From positions 1-33,258 of the forward strand of contig SLBZ01000132.1 in assembly GCA_007126095.1 (NCBI GenBank): a stretch of 33,258 bases of DNA. Direction: 5' to 3'. Positions within the stretch are counted from its first letter, which is position 1, and each line of letters opens with the position of its first letter. Positions 15,454 to 23,354 of this stretch are shown here, in pieces. A program made the translations under genes and the position numbers. The DNA is from Aquisalimonas sp. Lineage in GTDB: Bacteria; Pseudomonadota; Gammaproteobacteria; Nitrococcales; Aquisalimonadaceae. The notes beneath the pieces are model-generated. The model did not search any database. It saw only the letters and a list, made by a program, of their open reading frames with translations, and was not told where the DNA came from.

Positions 15454-16141
15454 CGCCACAATCCACCACTGCCTCCTCGCCCGCCGCGTAAAGCCGGTCA
15501 CAGGGGGCCGGACGCACGGCCATGCCACCGGTGAAGCCCCCGAACGCGGGCAGTACCCCGCCGGACGCCCCGAACCAGAACACCGGCACGCGCAGCCGGT
15601 CACCGCCACCGCCCAGTGTCCACACCGGATGCAGATGCCCGGCGAGCACATAACCGCTCACCGGTGCGGCAACAGGCTCGTGGGCCAGCAGGAACGGCGG
15701 CTCCGCCAGCGGATGATGGTGCCAGTCCAGTGCCCAGGCCGGATCCGGGGCGCCGGCGTGGCGATCGTGGTTGCCCGCAACCACCGTGACCGTGAGCGCA
15801 CCATGGGCCTGCCGCCAGGCCGTGAACCGGTCGAGCCAGGGTTCTCCCGCCTCCGGCCGCCCGTGGAAGAAGTCGCCCAGGACCAGCAGCCGTTCCGCGC
15901 CGGTGCGCTCCAGCAGCAGCGACAGCCGCTGAAGGTCGGCATCGGTGCCGCCAGCGGGGACGGGCACCCCCCGGCGCCGGAACACCCCACCCTTGCCGAA
16001 GTGCGGATCGGCGATCACAAGGGTACGGCGACGGGGCCACACCAGGGCGCGGCCGGGCAGCAGCCAGAGCCGCTCGCCGGCCGCACGGCAGCAGACTGCG
16101 CCAGGCGGCGGGACATGGTGTTCGGCGGCCGTATCAGGCAT
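15440..16141 (-). CDS. pdeM: Ligase-associated metallophosphoesterase DNA endonuclease (PdeM/Mpe)
   Basis: 233 aa binuclear metallophosphoesterase. Metal-binding motifs in order are DPHFGK (Asp45, His47), GDFFHG (Asp90, His93), GNHD (Asn124, His125), His154 and GHLHP (His169, His171). This family is found in the ligase-associated DNA repair cluster; the Pseudomonas putida member is reported as a Mn-dependent DNA endonuclease. ATG at 16141 overlaps the helicase stop by 8 nt, so the two are translationally coupled; an upstream in-frame ATG at 16183 inside the helicase is less likely. The 3' end overlaps the convergent carboxypeptidase gene. Confidence 0.9.
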   Translation of the reverse strand: MPDTAAEHHVPPPGAVCCRAAGERLWLLPGRALVWPRRRTLVIADPHFGKGGVFRRRGVPVPAGGTDADLQRLSLLLERTGAERLLVLGDFFHGRPEAGEPWLDRFTAWRQAHGALTVTVVAGNHDRHAGAPDPAWALDWHHHPLAEPPFLLAHEPVAAPVSGYVLAGHLHPVWTLGGGGDRLRVPVFWFGASGGVLPAFGGFTGGMAVRPAPCDRLYAAGEEAVVDCGVSAR

Positions 16142-18581
16142 CAGGGGTCTGGCGCTCCAGTTGGCCCAACATGCGCTGGACACGTGTCTGCCAGTCTTCG
16201 GAACTCACCCGCGACTGCACGCGGCTGACCCACAGCGGGAAGGCCAGGGGCGTCAGGCGGCGGGGGCGGGTCAGCAGCAGGCGCCGCGCCTGTAGGCCAC
16301 GAAGCAGGTCGCGCAACCGCCCCAGCTCCAGCTGACTCTCCAGCACTTCCTGCTCGGCCTGAGCCAGCAGCGGGTGGTCCGCATCATACCGGTGCAGCAC
16401 GTCGAAGATCAGCCCGCTGGACGCCTGGACCTGGCGCGTGGACTTGCCCCGCCCGGGATAGCCCTCGAACACCAGGCCGGCAATGCGGGCGATCTCGCGG
16501 AAGTGGCGGCGCACCATCTCCGCGGCGTTGAGACTGGCGCGCAGATCCGCTTCCAGACTGTCCGGCGAGAGCACTCTGGCGAGCACGTCGCCGTCCACCT
16601 CCGGCAACCGCCGGGAGACCAGCTCGAAGCCGTAATCGTTCATGGAGAAGCCGAACGTGGCGGGCGCTTCCCGCGTGAGCCGCCACGCGACCAGCGCCGA
16701 CAGCGCCTCGTGAACCAGGCGCCCGGCAAAGGGGTAGACGAACAGATGCTGCCCTTCCCTGGAGCGGATGCGCTCCACCAGCAGTTCATCCCGCCCGGGC
16801 AGGGCCGATGCACTGCGCTGGGCTTCCAGCACCGGCCTTACGGCTGTCATTTCCAGGCCGTGGTAATGGCCGTCCCGCGCCTGCTCCAGGCGGGCGCCGA
16901 CACCGTCGGCGAGCCGCGTGGACAAGGGCATCCGCCCGCCCATCCAGCGCGGCACGGCGCGCGTGCGCCCTCTGGCGCTGCGGACCTGCGCGGTCATGTC
17001 GCGTACACGGACCAGTTCCAGCGCCCGGCCGCTGAACAGGAACTGCTCGCCGGGCTTGAGGCGGGCAATGAACGCCTCCTCCACGAAGCCGATGAGACCG
17101 CCACGCTGGTACTTCACGCGCACCATGCTGTCGGCCGTGATGGTGCCCACGGCCATGCGGTGTCGGCGACCGATGGTGGCATCGGTCACGCGGAAAACAT
17201 CGCCGTCGCGCTCGACCCGCCGGTACTGCGGATACGCCTTGAACGTGCTGCCGCCGGTGGTGATGAAATCCAGCAACCAGCGCCACTGTCGCTCGGAAAG
17301 GCCGGCGTAGGCGTGGGTGGCGCGCACCTCCGCCAGCTGAGCGGCATCGGTAAACCCCGGCCCCAGGGCAAGCGTCACCAGATGCTGCACCAGCACGTCG
17401 AGACAGCCCCGCAAAGGCGGTCGCGCCTCCACCTCCCCGGCCACTGCCGCATCCCGTGCGGCGGCGATCTCCACCAGTTCGAAGGCGTGGGTCGGCACGC
17501 ACAGCACTGCACTCTCCGCGCCGGGCTGGTGGCCGCTGCGGCCGGCGCGCTGGACGAGCCGCGCCACGCCCTTGGGGCTGCCTACCTGGAGCACCTGGTC
17601 CACCGGGGTGAAGTCGACCCCCAGGTCCAGGCTGGAGGTGGCAACCACGCAGCGGATAGCACCGGCCCGGAGCCACACCTCCACCTGATCGCGGACACTG
17701 CGGTCCAGCGATCCGTGGTGGAGCGCAATCTGGTCGAACCAGTCCGGCCGGGCCTGCAGGAGCGCCTGGTGCCAGAGCTCCGCCTGAGAGCGCGTATTGG
17801 TGAACAACAGGCTGGTGTCGGCCCGGTCCAGTGCTGCCAGCACATCGTGGACCAGGTTCGTCCCCAGGTGGCCGGCCCAGGGGAAGCGTTCCATGCGCTC
17901 CGGGATCACGGCGTCGATGGCGGTACGCTTCGGCAGCAAGCCCTGGATCAGGTCGCCGGACTGATCCGGACCCAGCAGCACCTCCCGAGCCTCGTCCAGA
18001 TTCCCCAGCGTCGCCGACAACCCCCACGTCTGCAGCCCGGGGCAAAGCGTGCGCAGGTGCGCCAGGCAGAGCTCCAGCTGGACACCCCGCTTGCTGCCCA
18101 TGAGCTCGTGCCACTCGTCCACCACCACGCAGCGCAGGTGGCGAAAGCGCGCATGGGCGTCGCTGTAGCTTAACTGCAGCGACAGGCTTTCCGGGGTGGT
18201 CACCAGCGCCGAGGGCAGGCGGCGGCGCTGGCGACTGCGGGTGGCACTGGAGGTGTCTCCGGTCCGGCGCTCGATGGTCCAGGGCAGGCCCAGCTCGGTG
18301 GCAGTCTCTGCGAGGTGAGCGGTGGTGTCCGCGGCAAGCGCCCGCAGGGGCGTGATCCACAAGACGGTCAGCGGCGGTGGCTCCACCGGCGGGTTCTGAA
18401 GCGCTTCCAGCACGGGGCCGAACCACGCGGCCAGCGTCTTGCCTGTGCCGGTGGGGGCGTGGATCAGCCCGCTGCGCCCGGACAGGTAGGCATCCCACGC
18501 CGCGCGCTGGAAGTCGAAAACCGCCCAGTCACGGGAGGCGAACCAGCGCTGGATTGGGTGTTCGGGCCGCATGGGTGGCAT
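16134..18581 (-). CDS. Ligase-associated DEXH-box helicase (Lhr-core type)
   Basis: 815 aa superfamily 2 helicase. Walker A is APTGTGKT (Lys48). Motif II is DEWH (155-158). Motif III is LSATLGN. Motif V is ATSSLDLGVDF and motif VI is QRAGRSGH. The rest (winged helix, beta-barrel and C-terminal modules) fits the short 'Lhr core' enzymes, 3'-to-5' DNA translocases and helicases of the ligase-associated repair set. The start ATG at 18581 follows GGAGGCATA; another in-frame ATG lies 9 nt on (18572). It overlaps pdeM downstream. Upstream it is separated from the ligase and exonuclease by two opposite-strand beta-barrel genes, which is unlike the usual contiguous cluster. Confidence 0.94.
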   Translation of the reverse strand: MPPMRPEHPIQRWFASRDWAVFDFQRAAWDAYLSGRSGLIHAPTGTGKTLAAWFGPVLEALQNPPVEPPPLTVLWITPLRALAADTTAHLAETATELGLPWTIERRTGDTSSATRSRQRRRLPSALVTTPESLSLQLSYSDAHARFRHLRCVVVDEWHELMGSKRGVQLELCLAHLRTLCPGLQTWGLSATLGNLDEAREVLLGPDQSGDLIQGLLPKRTAIDAVIPERMERFPWAGHLGTNLVHDVLAALDRADTSLLFTNTRSQAELWHQALLQARPDWFDQIALHHGSLDRSVRDQVEVWLRAGAIRCVVATSSLDLGVDFTPVDQVLQVGSPKGVARLVQRAGRSGHQPGAESAVLCVPTHAFELVEIAAARDAAVAGEVEARPPLRGCLDVLVQHLVTLALGPGFTDAAQLAEVRATHAYAGLSERQWRWLLDFITTGGSTFKAYPQYRRVERDGDVFRVTDATIGRRHRMAVGTITADSMVRVKYQRGGLIGFVEEAFIARLKPGEQFLFSGRALELVRVRDMTAQVRSARGRTRAVPRWMGGRMPLSTRLADGVGARLEQARDGHYHGLEMTAVRPVLEAQRSASALPGRDELLVERIRSREGQHLFVYPFAGRLVHEALSALVAWRLTREAPATFGFSMNDYGFELVSRRLPEVDGDVLARVLSPDSLEADLRASLNAAEMVRRHFREIARIAGLVFEGYPGRGKSTRQVQASSGLIFDVLHRYDADHPLLAQAEQEVLESQLELGRLRDLLRGLQARRLLLTRPRRLTPLAFPLWVSRVQSRVSSEDWQTRVQRMLGQLERQTPDA

Positions 18582-18595
18582 TATGCCTCCATAAT
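18580..18595. promoter_or_regulatory. Palindrome at the helicase start (candidate operator)
   Basis: Perfect inverted repeat ATTATG-CCTC-CATAAT in the 44-bp divergent gap between the helicase gene and the first beta-barrel gene. It contains the helicase ribosome site (GGAGG on the minus strand), overlaps its start codon, and its arms resemble -10 hexamers (CATAAT) in both directions. A function as shared operator/promoter is inference. Confidence 0.4.
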
Positions 18596-18625
18596 CACTG
18601 CAGCGTGGATCGACGAGCCCCGGCC

Positions 18626-19246
18626 ATGACCCGATACGGAAAACTGCTCCTCACCGGCCTGGCGCTGCTGCTCGGGTTGCCCGCCGTCGGCGTGGCGGAC
18701 GGACGCGCCGTGGCTCTGGAAGTGGACCGGCGCATGTACGCCGGTATCGCCGGCTTTACAGCGCAGTCACGCATGCGCGCCGGCGACGACGCCGGCAGTG
18801 GCGTGAACACCCTCAGCGACGGCCCGCTGCTGCGGCTGGGACGCACGGGCCGCCCCGCACGCTACGACGTGGAACTGGCGCGGACCAACTACGATGAGGG
18901 TGAGCTGTGGCTCACCATGGCATCGCTGGATTATCTCATCCCGGGCGGTGGGCTGTTCTCCGGCTACGTAGGCATCGTCGGCGGGTACGGGCGCATCGAA
19001 TGGAACAGCGACGACCCGTTCGGCGGTGACGAGAACTTCGGCGTCCGCGGTGAGCGCGACAGCAGCTACGTGGCCGGCGTGCGCGGCGGCGGCCTGATCG
19101 AAGTCACGGAGCTCGTCCAGGTGGAGATCGGCTACCGCTATCTACACACAGAGCTCAGTCGCCGCTTCGACGCCAACGGCCGTGGCGGCAAGGTCCAGGT
19201 CCGCAACGTGCGAATGGTCCACGCCGGTGTGAACTTCAGGTTCTGA
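18626..19246 (+). CDS. Outer-membrane beta-barrel protein (paralogue 1)
   Basis: 206 aa. The signal peptide MTRYGKLLLTGLALLLGLPAVGVA is followed by alternating hydrophobic/polar strands and ends in VHAGVNFRF, a C-terminal Phe typical of outer-membrane barrels sorted by the Bam complex. It is likely an 8-stranded OmpA/OmpW-type barrel; no specific function can be assigned. The start at 18626 is chosen because the signal peptide begins there; the longer open frame from 18377 runs antisense to the helicase. It shares a conserved second half with the next gene (GG..xxxWN.D..., IEVT..VQVE.GYRYL.T.L, VN..F). It sits inside the repair cluster on the opposite strand. Confidence 0.8.
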   Translation: MTRYGKLLLTGLALLLGLPAVGVADGRAVALEVDRRMYAGIAGFTAQSRMRAGDDAGSGVNTLSDGPLLRLGRTGRPARYDVELARTNYDEGELWLTMASLDYLIPGGGLFSGYVGIVGGYGRIEWNSDDPFGGDENFGVRGERDSSYVAGVRGGGLIEVTELVQVEIGYRYLHTELSRRFDANGRGGKVQVRNVRMVHAGVNFRF

Positions 19247-19261
19247 CAAGGAGACGCGATC

Positions 19262-19843
19262 ATGCCTGCACAACGAGCCACCCGCCGGCCATGGCCGGCC
19301 CTGCTGACGCTCATGGTCGCGGCGCCCCTCGCGCTGCCGGCCACCGCCTCGGCCGAGGAATCCTTTTTCGGCGTGGGTGTGGGGCAGCACCGCATGCACT
19401 TCGACAGCGATGACCGCGACAACTTCGACGTGGGCACCGAGGACGAAATCGGGCTGCAGCTGCGCGTGGGCATGGCGCGTCCCAACTCCCGCCTGTACGG
19501 CCAGTGGTCCATCATCCCCGGCAGCGACTTCTTCATGTCCTCGCTCACGGTGAATCAGGATTTCCTCTGGCGGGCCGCACCGCAGTTTCAGATTTACGGC
19601 GGTATCGGCGGCGGAGCGGTCACTCTGAGCTGGAACGGCGACAACAGCATCGACACCATGCCCGGGTTGTCAGTCCAAGCGGGCGCCATAGTGGAGATCA
19701 CCCGGACGGTCCACGTGGAGCTGGGCGTACGGCAGCTGTTCACCCGGCTGCGCACCGACCCAGAAGGGGCGGACGGCAGCGATGTGGATGTGGATCTGGA
19801 CCGGATCGGCATTGCCTCGGCCAGCGTGAACCTGCAGTTCTGA
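19262..19843 (+). CDS. Outer-membrane beta-barrel protein (paralogue 2)
   Basis: 193 aa. The signal peptide runs about residues 1-31 (MPAQRATRRPWPALLTLMVA..., cleavage likely after TASA). The mature part is an amphipathic beta-strand protein ending SASVNLQF, with a C-terminal Phe. It is a homologue of the preceding gene: IYGGIGGGAVTLSWNGDN against YVGIVGGYGRIEWNSDD, and VEITRTVHVELGVRQLFTRL against IEVTELVQVEIGYRYLHTEL. It begins 15 nt after that gene with an AAGGAGA ribosome site, so the two form one transcript. Its stop and the convergent ligase stop form the small inverted repeat TGACC-TCC-GGTCA (19841-19853), with a 7-bp gap. Specific function unknown. Confidence 0.82.
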   Translation: MPAQRATRRPWPALLTLMVAAPLALPATASAEESFFGVGVGQHRMHFDSDDRDNFDVGTEDEIGLQLRVGMARPNSRLYGQWSIIPGSDFFMSSLTVNQDFLWRAAPQFQIYGGIGGGAVTLSWNGDNSIDTMPGLSVQAGAIVEITRTVHVELGVRQLFTRLRTDPEGADGSDVDVDLDRIGIASASVNLQF

Positions 19844-19850
19844 CCTCCGG

Positions 19851-21440
19851 TCAGGGCAGCATGGCCTTGACGTCGTCCAGAGTGTCGGCCTCGCCCGGGG
19901 CAAGATCCTCGCGCCAGCGGCTGATCCGGGGAAAACGCATGGCAACACCGGACTTGTGGCGCCGGGAGGGTGCCAGCCCCTCGAAGGCCAGTTCGAACAC
20001 CTGCTGCGGCGCCACCGAACGCACGGGACCGAAGCGCTCGATGGTGTGGCTGCGGATCCAGCGGTCCAGGCGCTGGATTTCGGCATCGTCAAGCCCGGAG
20101 TAGGCCTTGGCCACGGGCACCAGCGTGTCGCCGTCCCAGACACCGAAGGTGTAGTCCGTGAACAGACTGGACCGGCGCCCGTGCCCGGGCTGGGCATAGA
20201 GCATCACGGCGTCCACCGTCCGCGGCGCCAGCTTCCATTTCCACCAGTCTCCACGGGTTCGCCCCACCCGGTAGGGTGAACCGCGGCGCTTGAGCATGAT
20301 GCCCTCGGTGCCCTCCTCTCGGGCCGTCTGCCGCAGCGAAGCCAGAGCCACCCAGTCACCGGCGTCCAGGGCCTGGGCCCGCCGGAGCGCACCGGCACCA
20401 TCACCGATCACATCGCGCAGCAACTCCCGCCGTGCCTCCAGGGGCTCCTGCCGCCGGTCCGCCCCCCCCGCTTCCAGCAGGTCGTAGGCGAGAAAGATGA
20501 CCGGTGCCTCGCGCTGGATCTTCGCCGACGGTCGCAGACGCCCGATCCGCTGCTGCAGCACGTTGAACGGCAACGGCGTGTCGTCCTCCCACGCGAGGAT
20601 CTCGCCATCGAGCACCAGACCGTCGGGCAGATCGGCGGCCGCCGCCTCGATCTCGGGGAAGCGCCCAGCCATCATGTCCTCGCCCCGGGACCAGATGAAA
20701 CACTCGCCGCCGCGCCGCAGCAGCTGCCCGCGGATGCCATCCCATTTCCATTCGGCGATCCAGTCGCTGCGGTCGCCCAGCGCCGTCGGGTCGGCCTCCA
20801 GCGGCGAGGCAAGGAAGAACGGATAGGGCCGCGAGCGGTCTTCACCCTGCTCTTCCGGGTCGAGCAGGGCCTCGAACGCCGCCGGCGTGGGCTGCCACTG
20901 TCCCATGAGGCGGTGGGCCAGGGTTGCCGTCTCCAGCCCGCTGACCCGGGCCAGCGCACGGACCACGAGCCGACGGCTCACGCCCACGCGGAACGCCCCG
21001 GTGAGCAGCTTATTGAGCACGAAACGCTGCGGCGTCGGCAGCGCCGCCCACCATCCCAGCACGGCGTCACGACGCGCCTCCGTCGCCATACCGCGCAACG
21101 GCTGAATGCGCTCTTCCACCCACACGTGCAGCGGCGTGGCATCCTGCTCCGGGGGCGCAAAGGGCTGATCCAGCAGCAGCGCCAGGGTTTCCGCCAGATC
21201 CCCCACGGAGGCGTACGTCTCTTCCAGCAGCCAGGCGGGCATGCCGGTGGCCTCCAGGGTCCACGCGCGCAGCTCGGCGGTAGGCACCAGACGGCGGAGA
21301 CGCCGACCGGTGAGAAAGTACACCGCCCAGGCGGCGTCGGCGGCCGGTGCCTCACGAAAGTACGCCTCCATGGCGGCGACCTTGCCGGAGGTGGCGGTGG
21401 TCTCGTCCAGGGCCTGATAGAGCGCGGTGAAGCGTTGCAT
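19851..21440 (-). CDS. Ligase-associated ATP-dependent DNA ligase
   Basis: 529 aa. It has an N-terminal DNA-binding domain (about 1-200), then the nucleotidyltransferase with motif I EWKWDGIR (adenylated Lys232). Motif III is LVLDGEILAWE, motif IV is FLAYDLLE, motif V is EGIMLKRRGSPY with WWKWK after it, and a C-terminal OB-fold follows. This bacterial ATP-dependent ligase type is separate from NAD-dependent LigA and belongs to the four-gene repair set. Start ATG at 21440 shares one base with the exonuclease stop (TGATG), so the two are translationally coupled. It is convergent with the beta-barrel pair. Confidence 0.95.
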   Translation of the reverse strand: MQRFTALYQALDETTATSGKVAAMEAYFREAPAADAAWAVYFLTGRRLRRLVPTAELRAWTLEATGMPAWLLEETYASVGDLAETLALLLDQPFAPPEQDATPLHVWVEERIQPLRGMATEARRDAVLGWWAALPTPQRFVLNKLLTGAFRVGVSRRLVVRALARVSGLETATLAHRLMGQWQPTPAAFEALLDPEEQGEDRSRPYPFFLASPLEADPTALGDRSDWIAEWKWDGIRGQLLRRGGECFIWSRGEDMMAGRFPEIEAAAADLPDGLVLDGEILAWEDDTPLPFNVLQQRIGRLRPSAKIQREAPVIFLAYDLLEAGGADRRQEPLEARRELLRDVIGDGAGALRRAQALDAGDWVALASLRQTAREEGTEGIMLKRRGSPYRVGRTRGDWWKWKLAPRTVDAVMLYAQPGHGRRSSLFTDYTFGVWDGDTLVPVAKAYSGLDDAEIQRLDRWIRSHTIERFGPVRSVAPQQVFELAFEGLAPSRRHKSGVAMRFPRISRWREDLAPGEADTLDDVKAMLP

Positions 21441-22444
21441 CAGTCGTCCGCCTCGCCGCCGTAGTCGGTCACCAGGGGCTGCGCATCAACCCCCTCCACC
21501 TCATTGAGGTAGCGCACCAGCACGTCGGTGCGGCCGTGAGTGGCGAGCACCCGGCGCGCCCCGGTGTCGCGAACGGTCTGGAGCAGCGCGGGCCAGTCGG
21601 CGTGATCGGACACCACGAACCCGCGGTCGTAGCCCCGCCGCCGCCGGTTGCCGCGAATCCGCATCCAGCCGGAGGCGAAACCGGTGGACTCCGGACGGAA
21701 ACGGCGCATCCAGGAACTGCCCGCGGCTGACGGCGGTGCCAGAACCAGCGCACCGGCAAAGTCGTGGTTGCGCGGCATGGCGCTGACCGATGCCGTGGGC
21801 AGCATGGCCACACCGGCATCCCGGTAGGCGTCGACCAGTGGCACCATGGCGCCGTGGAGATAGGCCGTATCGCGCGTATAGGCCAGCAGTTCGGCGAGAA
21901 TGCGCTGCGCCTTCCCCAGTGCGTAACAGAAGAGAACCGCGGTCTGCCCGGCGCGAGCGCAGGCCCGCCACCACTGGTGAATCTCGCCGGCCACCCGCGC
22001 CACCGGCTCCCAGCGGTAGATGGGCAGCGCGAACGTGGCCTCGGTGATGAACGTATCACAGGGTACGACCTGGAACGGTTCGCAGGTGGGATCGACGTCG
22101 CGCTTGTAGTCGCCCGATGCAACCCAGACGCAGCCCCGGTATTCCACGCGCACCTGCGACGAGCCGAGTATGTGCCCCGCGGGGTGGAAGGAGATCCATG
22201 CGTCACCGAGACGGAAGGGTTTGTCGAAATCGCAGCCGAGGATCAGCGCGTCGCGACTCAGCCGCCGCTCCAGCAATGGGCGGCTGGCGTGACTGGCGTA
22301 GTAGATCCGGTGCCCCCAGCGGGCATGGTCACCGTGGGCGTGGGTGATGACGGCCCGCTCCACCGGACGCCACGGATCGATGTAGAAATCGCCGGGCGGG
22401 CAGTACAGCCCGCGCTCGGTGGGCCGGATCAGGTCGGCGACCAT
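21440..22444 (-). CDS. Ligase-associated MBL-fold DNA exonuclease
   Basis: 334 aa metallo-beta-lactamase/beta-CASP-type nuclease. The metal motif is THAHGDHARWG (His35, His37, Asp39, His40). HPAGHILGSSQV and SGDYKRDVDPTCEPF are further metal and CPSF/Artemis-like motifs. VVSDHADW and ATHGRTDVL are near the C-terminus. It is the exonuclease partner of the ligase-associated repair cluster and is placed first, directly coupled to the ligase gene. Start ATG at 22444 after AGGGGAG. It lies 27 bp downstream of the pduO-type gene on the same strand, so the DUF1289, pduO, exonuclease and ligase genes may be read together. Confidence 0.93.
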   Translation of the reverse strand: MVADLIRPTERGLYCPPGDFYIDPWRPVERAVITHAHGDHARWGHRIYYASHASRPLLERRLSRDALILGCDFDKPFRLGDAWISFHPAGHILGSSQVRVEYRGCVWVASGDYKRDVDPTCEPFQVVPCDTFITEATFALPIYRWEPVARVAGEIHQWWRACARAGQTAVLFCYALGKAQRILAELLAYTRDTAYLHGAMVPLVDAYRDAGVAMLPTASVSAMPRNHDFAGALVLAPPSAAGSSWMRRFRPESTGFASGWMRIRGNRRRRGYDRGFVVSDHADWPALLQTVRDTGARRVLATHGRTDVLVRYLNEVEGVDAQPLVTDYGGEADD

Positions 22445-22471
22445 GGCGGCTCCCCTGGCAGATGGCCCGGC

Positions 22472-23035
22472 TCAGCGGTTCCGGCCGGGGACCCAGAGCA
22501 CGTCGCCCTCCGCTTCGGCGTTGACGAAGCGCGCGGCGACAAAGAAGTAATCGGAGAGCCGATTCATGTACTGCAGGGCGGCGGGATTGATGGACTCATC
22601 GTCCGCCAGGGCGGCGATATCCCGCTCCGCCCGGCGCGCCACGGTACGCGCATGGTGGAGATGCGCGGCACTGGCCGTTCCCCCGGGGAGGACGAACGAG
22701 GTCAGCTTCGGCAGACCGGCATTCAGGGCATCGATGCGCTGCTCCAGCCAGTGGACCTGCTGCTCACTCACCCGCAGCGGCGGAAACTCCGGCTCGTCCT
22801 GTTCCGGGGTGCACAGGTCAGCACCCACGTCGAAGAGATCGTTCTGGATACGCTCCAGATCCGCTGCCACGGGCGCGCCGGCGTGCAGACGCACGACGCC
22901 TACGACGGCGTTGACCTCATCCACGGTCCCGTAGGCGGTCACCCGTTCACCGTGCTTGAGCACCCGGGAGCCGTCGCCGAGCCCGGTGCTGCCGGTATCG
23001 CCAGTGCGGGTGTAGATGCGCGTCAGTTTGACCAT
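22472..23035 (-). CDS. Cob(I)alamin adenosyltransferase, PduO type
   Basis: 187 aa. It transfers the adenosyl group of ATP to cob(I)alamin to make adenosylcobalamin. The N-terminal ATP loop TRTGDTGSTGLGDGSRV (about residues 9-25) and the YGTVDEVNAVVG helix are signatures of the PduO/EutT-like trimeric enzyme. RTVARRAERDIAAL and NRLSDYFFVAAR are conserved C-terminal segments that bind ATP and cobalamin. The start ATG at 23035 is 3 nt after the DUF1289 stop. No cobalamin riboswitch is seen upstream. Confidence 0.94.
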   Translation of the reverse strand: MVKLTRIYTRTGDTGSTGLGDGSRVLKHGERVTAYGTVDEVNAVVGVVRLHAGAPVAADLERIQNDLFDVGADLCTPEQDEPEFPPLRVSEQQVHWLEQRIDALNAGLPKLTSFVLPGGTASAAHLHHARTVARRAERDIAALADDESINPAALQYMNRLSDYFFVAARFVNAEAEGDVLWVPGRNR

Positions 23036-23038
23036 GGG

Positions 23039-23236
23039 TCACTCCACCCTGTGTTCGTCCGGCCTGTGCCCGCCCTCGCCGACGCGCGCGAGCACGGCAC
23101 GCTTGTCGTCGACGCTCATGCGCGACCAGGTGGCGATCTCGTTGAGGGTGCGACCACAGCCCATGCAGTAACGCCTCTGCCCGTCCATCTGGCAGAGCCC
23201 GACGCATGGGGATTCCGGGTACGACGCGGTGGACAT
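23039..23236 (-). CDS. DUF1289 domain protein
   Basis: 65 aa small cysteine protein. It has the DUF1289 pattern SPCVGLCQMD (Cys11, Cys15) and YCMGCGRTLNEIATW (Cys24, Cys27), probably a small metal (Zn or Fe-S) site; the biological role is unknown. The start ATG at 23236 follows TGGAGG. It is 3 nt upstream of the pduO-type gene. Confidence 0.9.
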   Translation of the reverse strand: MSTASYPESPCVGLCQMDGQRRYCMGCGRTLNEIATWSRMSVDDKRAVLARVGEGGHRPDEHRVE

Positions 23237-23259
23237 CCGCTACCTCCAGTCAGGGAAAG

Positions 23260-23344
23260 CGGCGGCACGAGTGGCCGCCGCCGAAAACACGACAAGGGCA
23301 CATTCTCTGCGGCCGGGGGCGAACACGCAAGGCCCGGCGGAGAG
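23260..23344 (-). terminator. Hairpins downstream of the Slt gene (candidate terminator)
   Basis: A perfect 8-bp stem GCGGCGGC (23260-23267) / GCCGCCGC (23275-23282) followed on the minus strand by TTTCCC. A second, imperfect stem at about 23304-23344 contains CCGGG/CCCGG with CTCT/AGAG ends. They lie between slt and DUF1289. The T-run is short, so termination may be partial. Confidence 0.45.
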
Positions 23345-23354
23345 CGGGATCCGG

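Noticed and set aside
16786..18498. 570-codon open frame on the same strand as the helicase but in another frame
   Set aside because: Pro/Arg/Gly-rich translation with no motifs; a shadow of the helicase codon usage.
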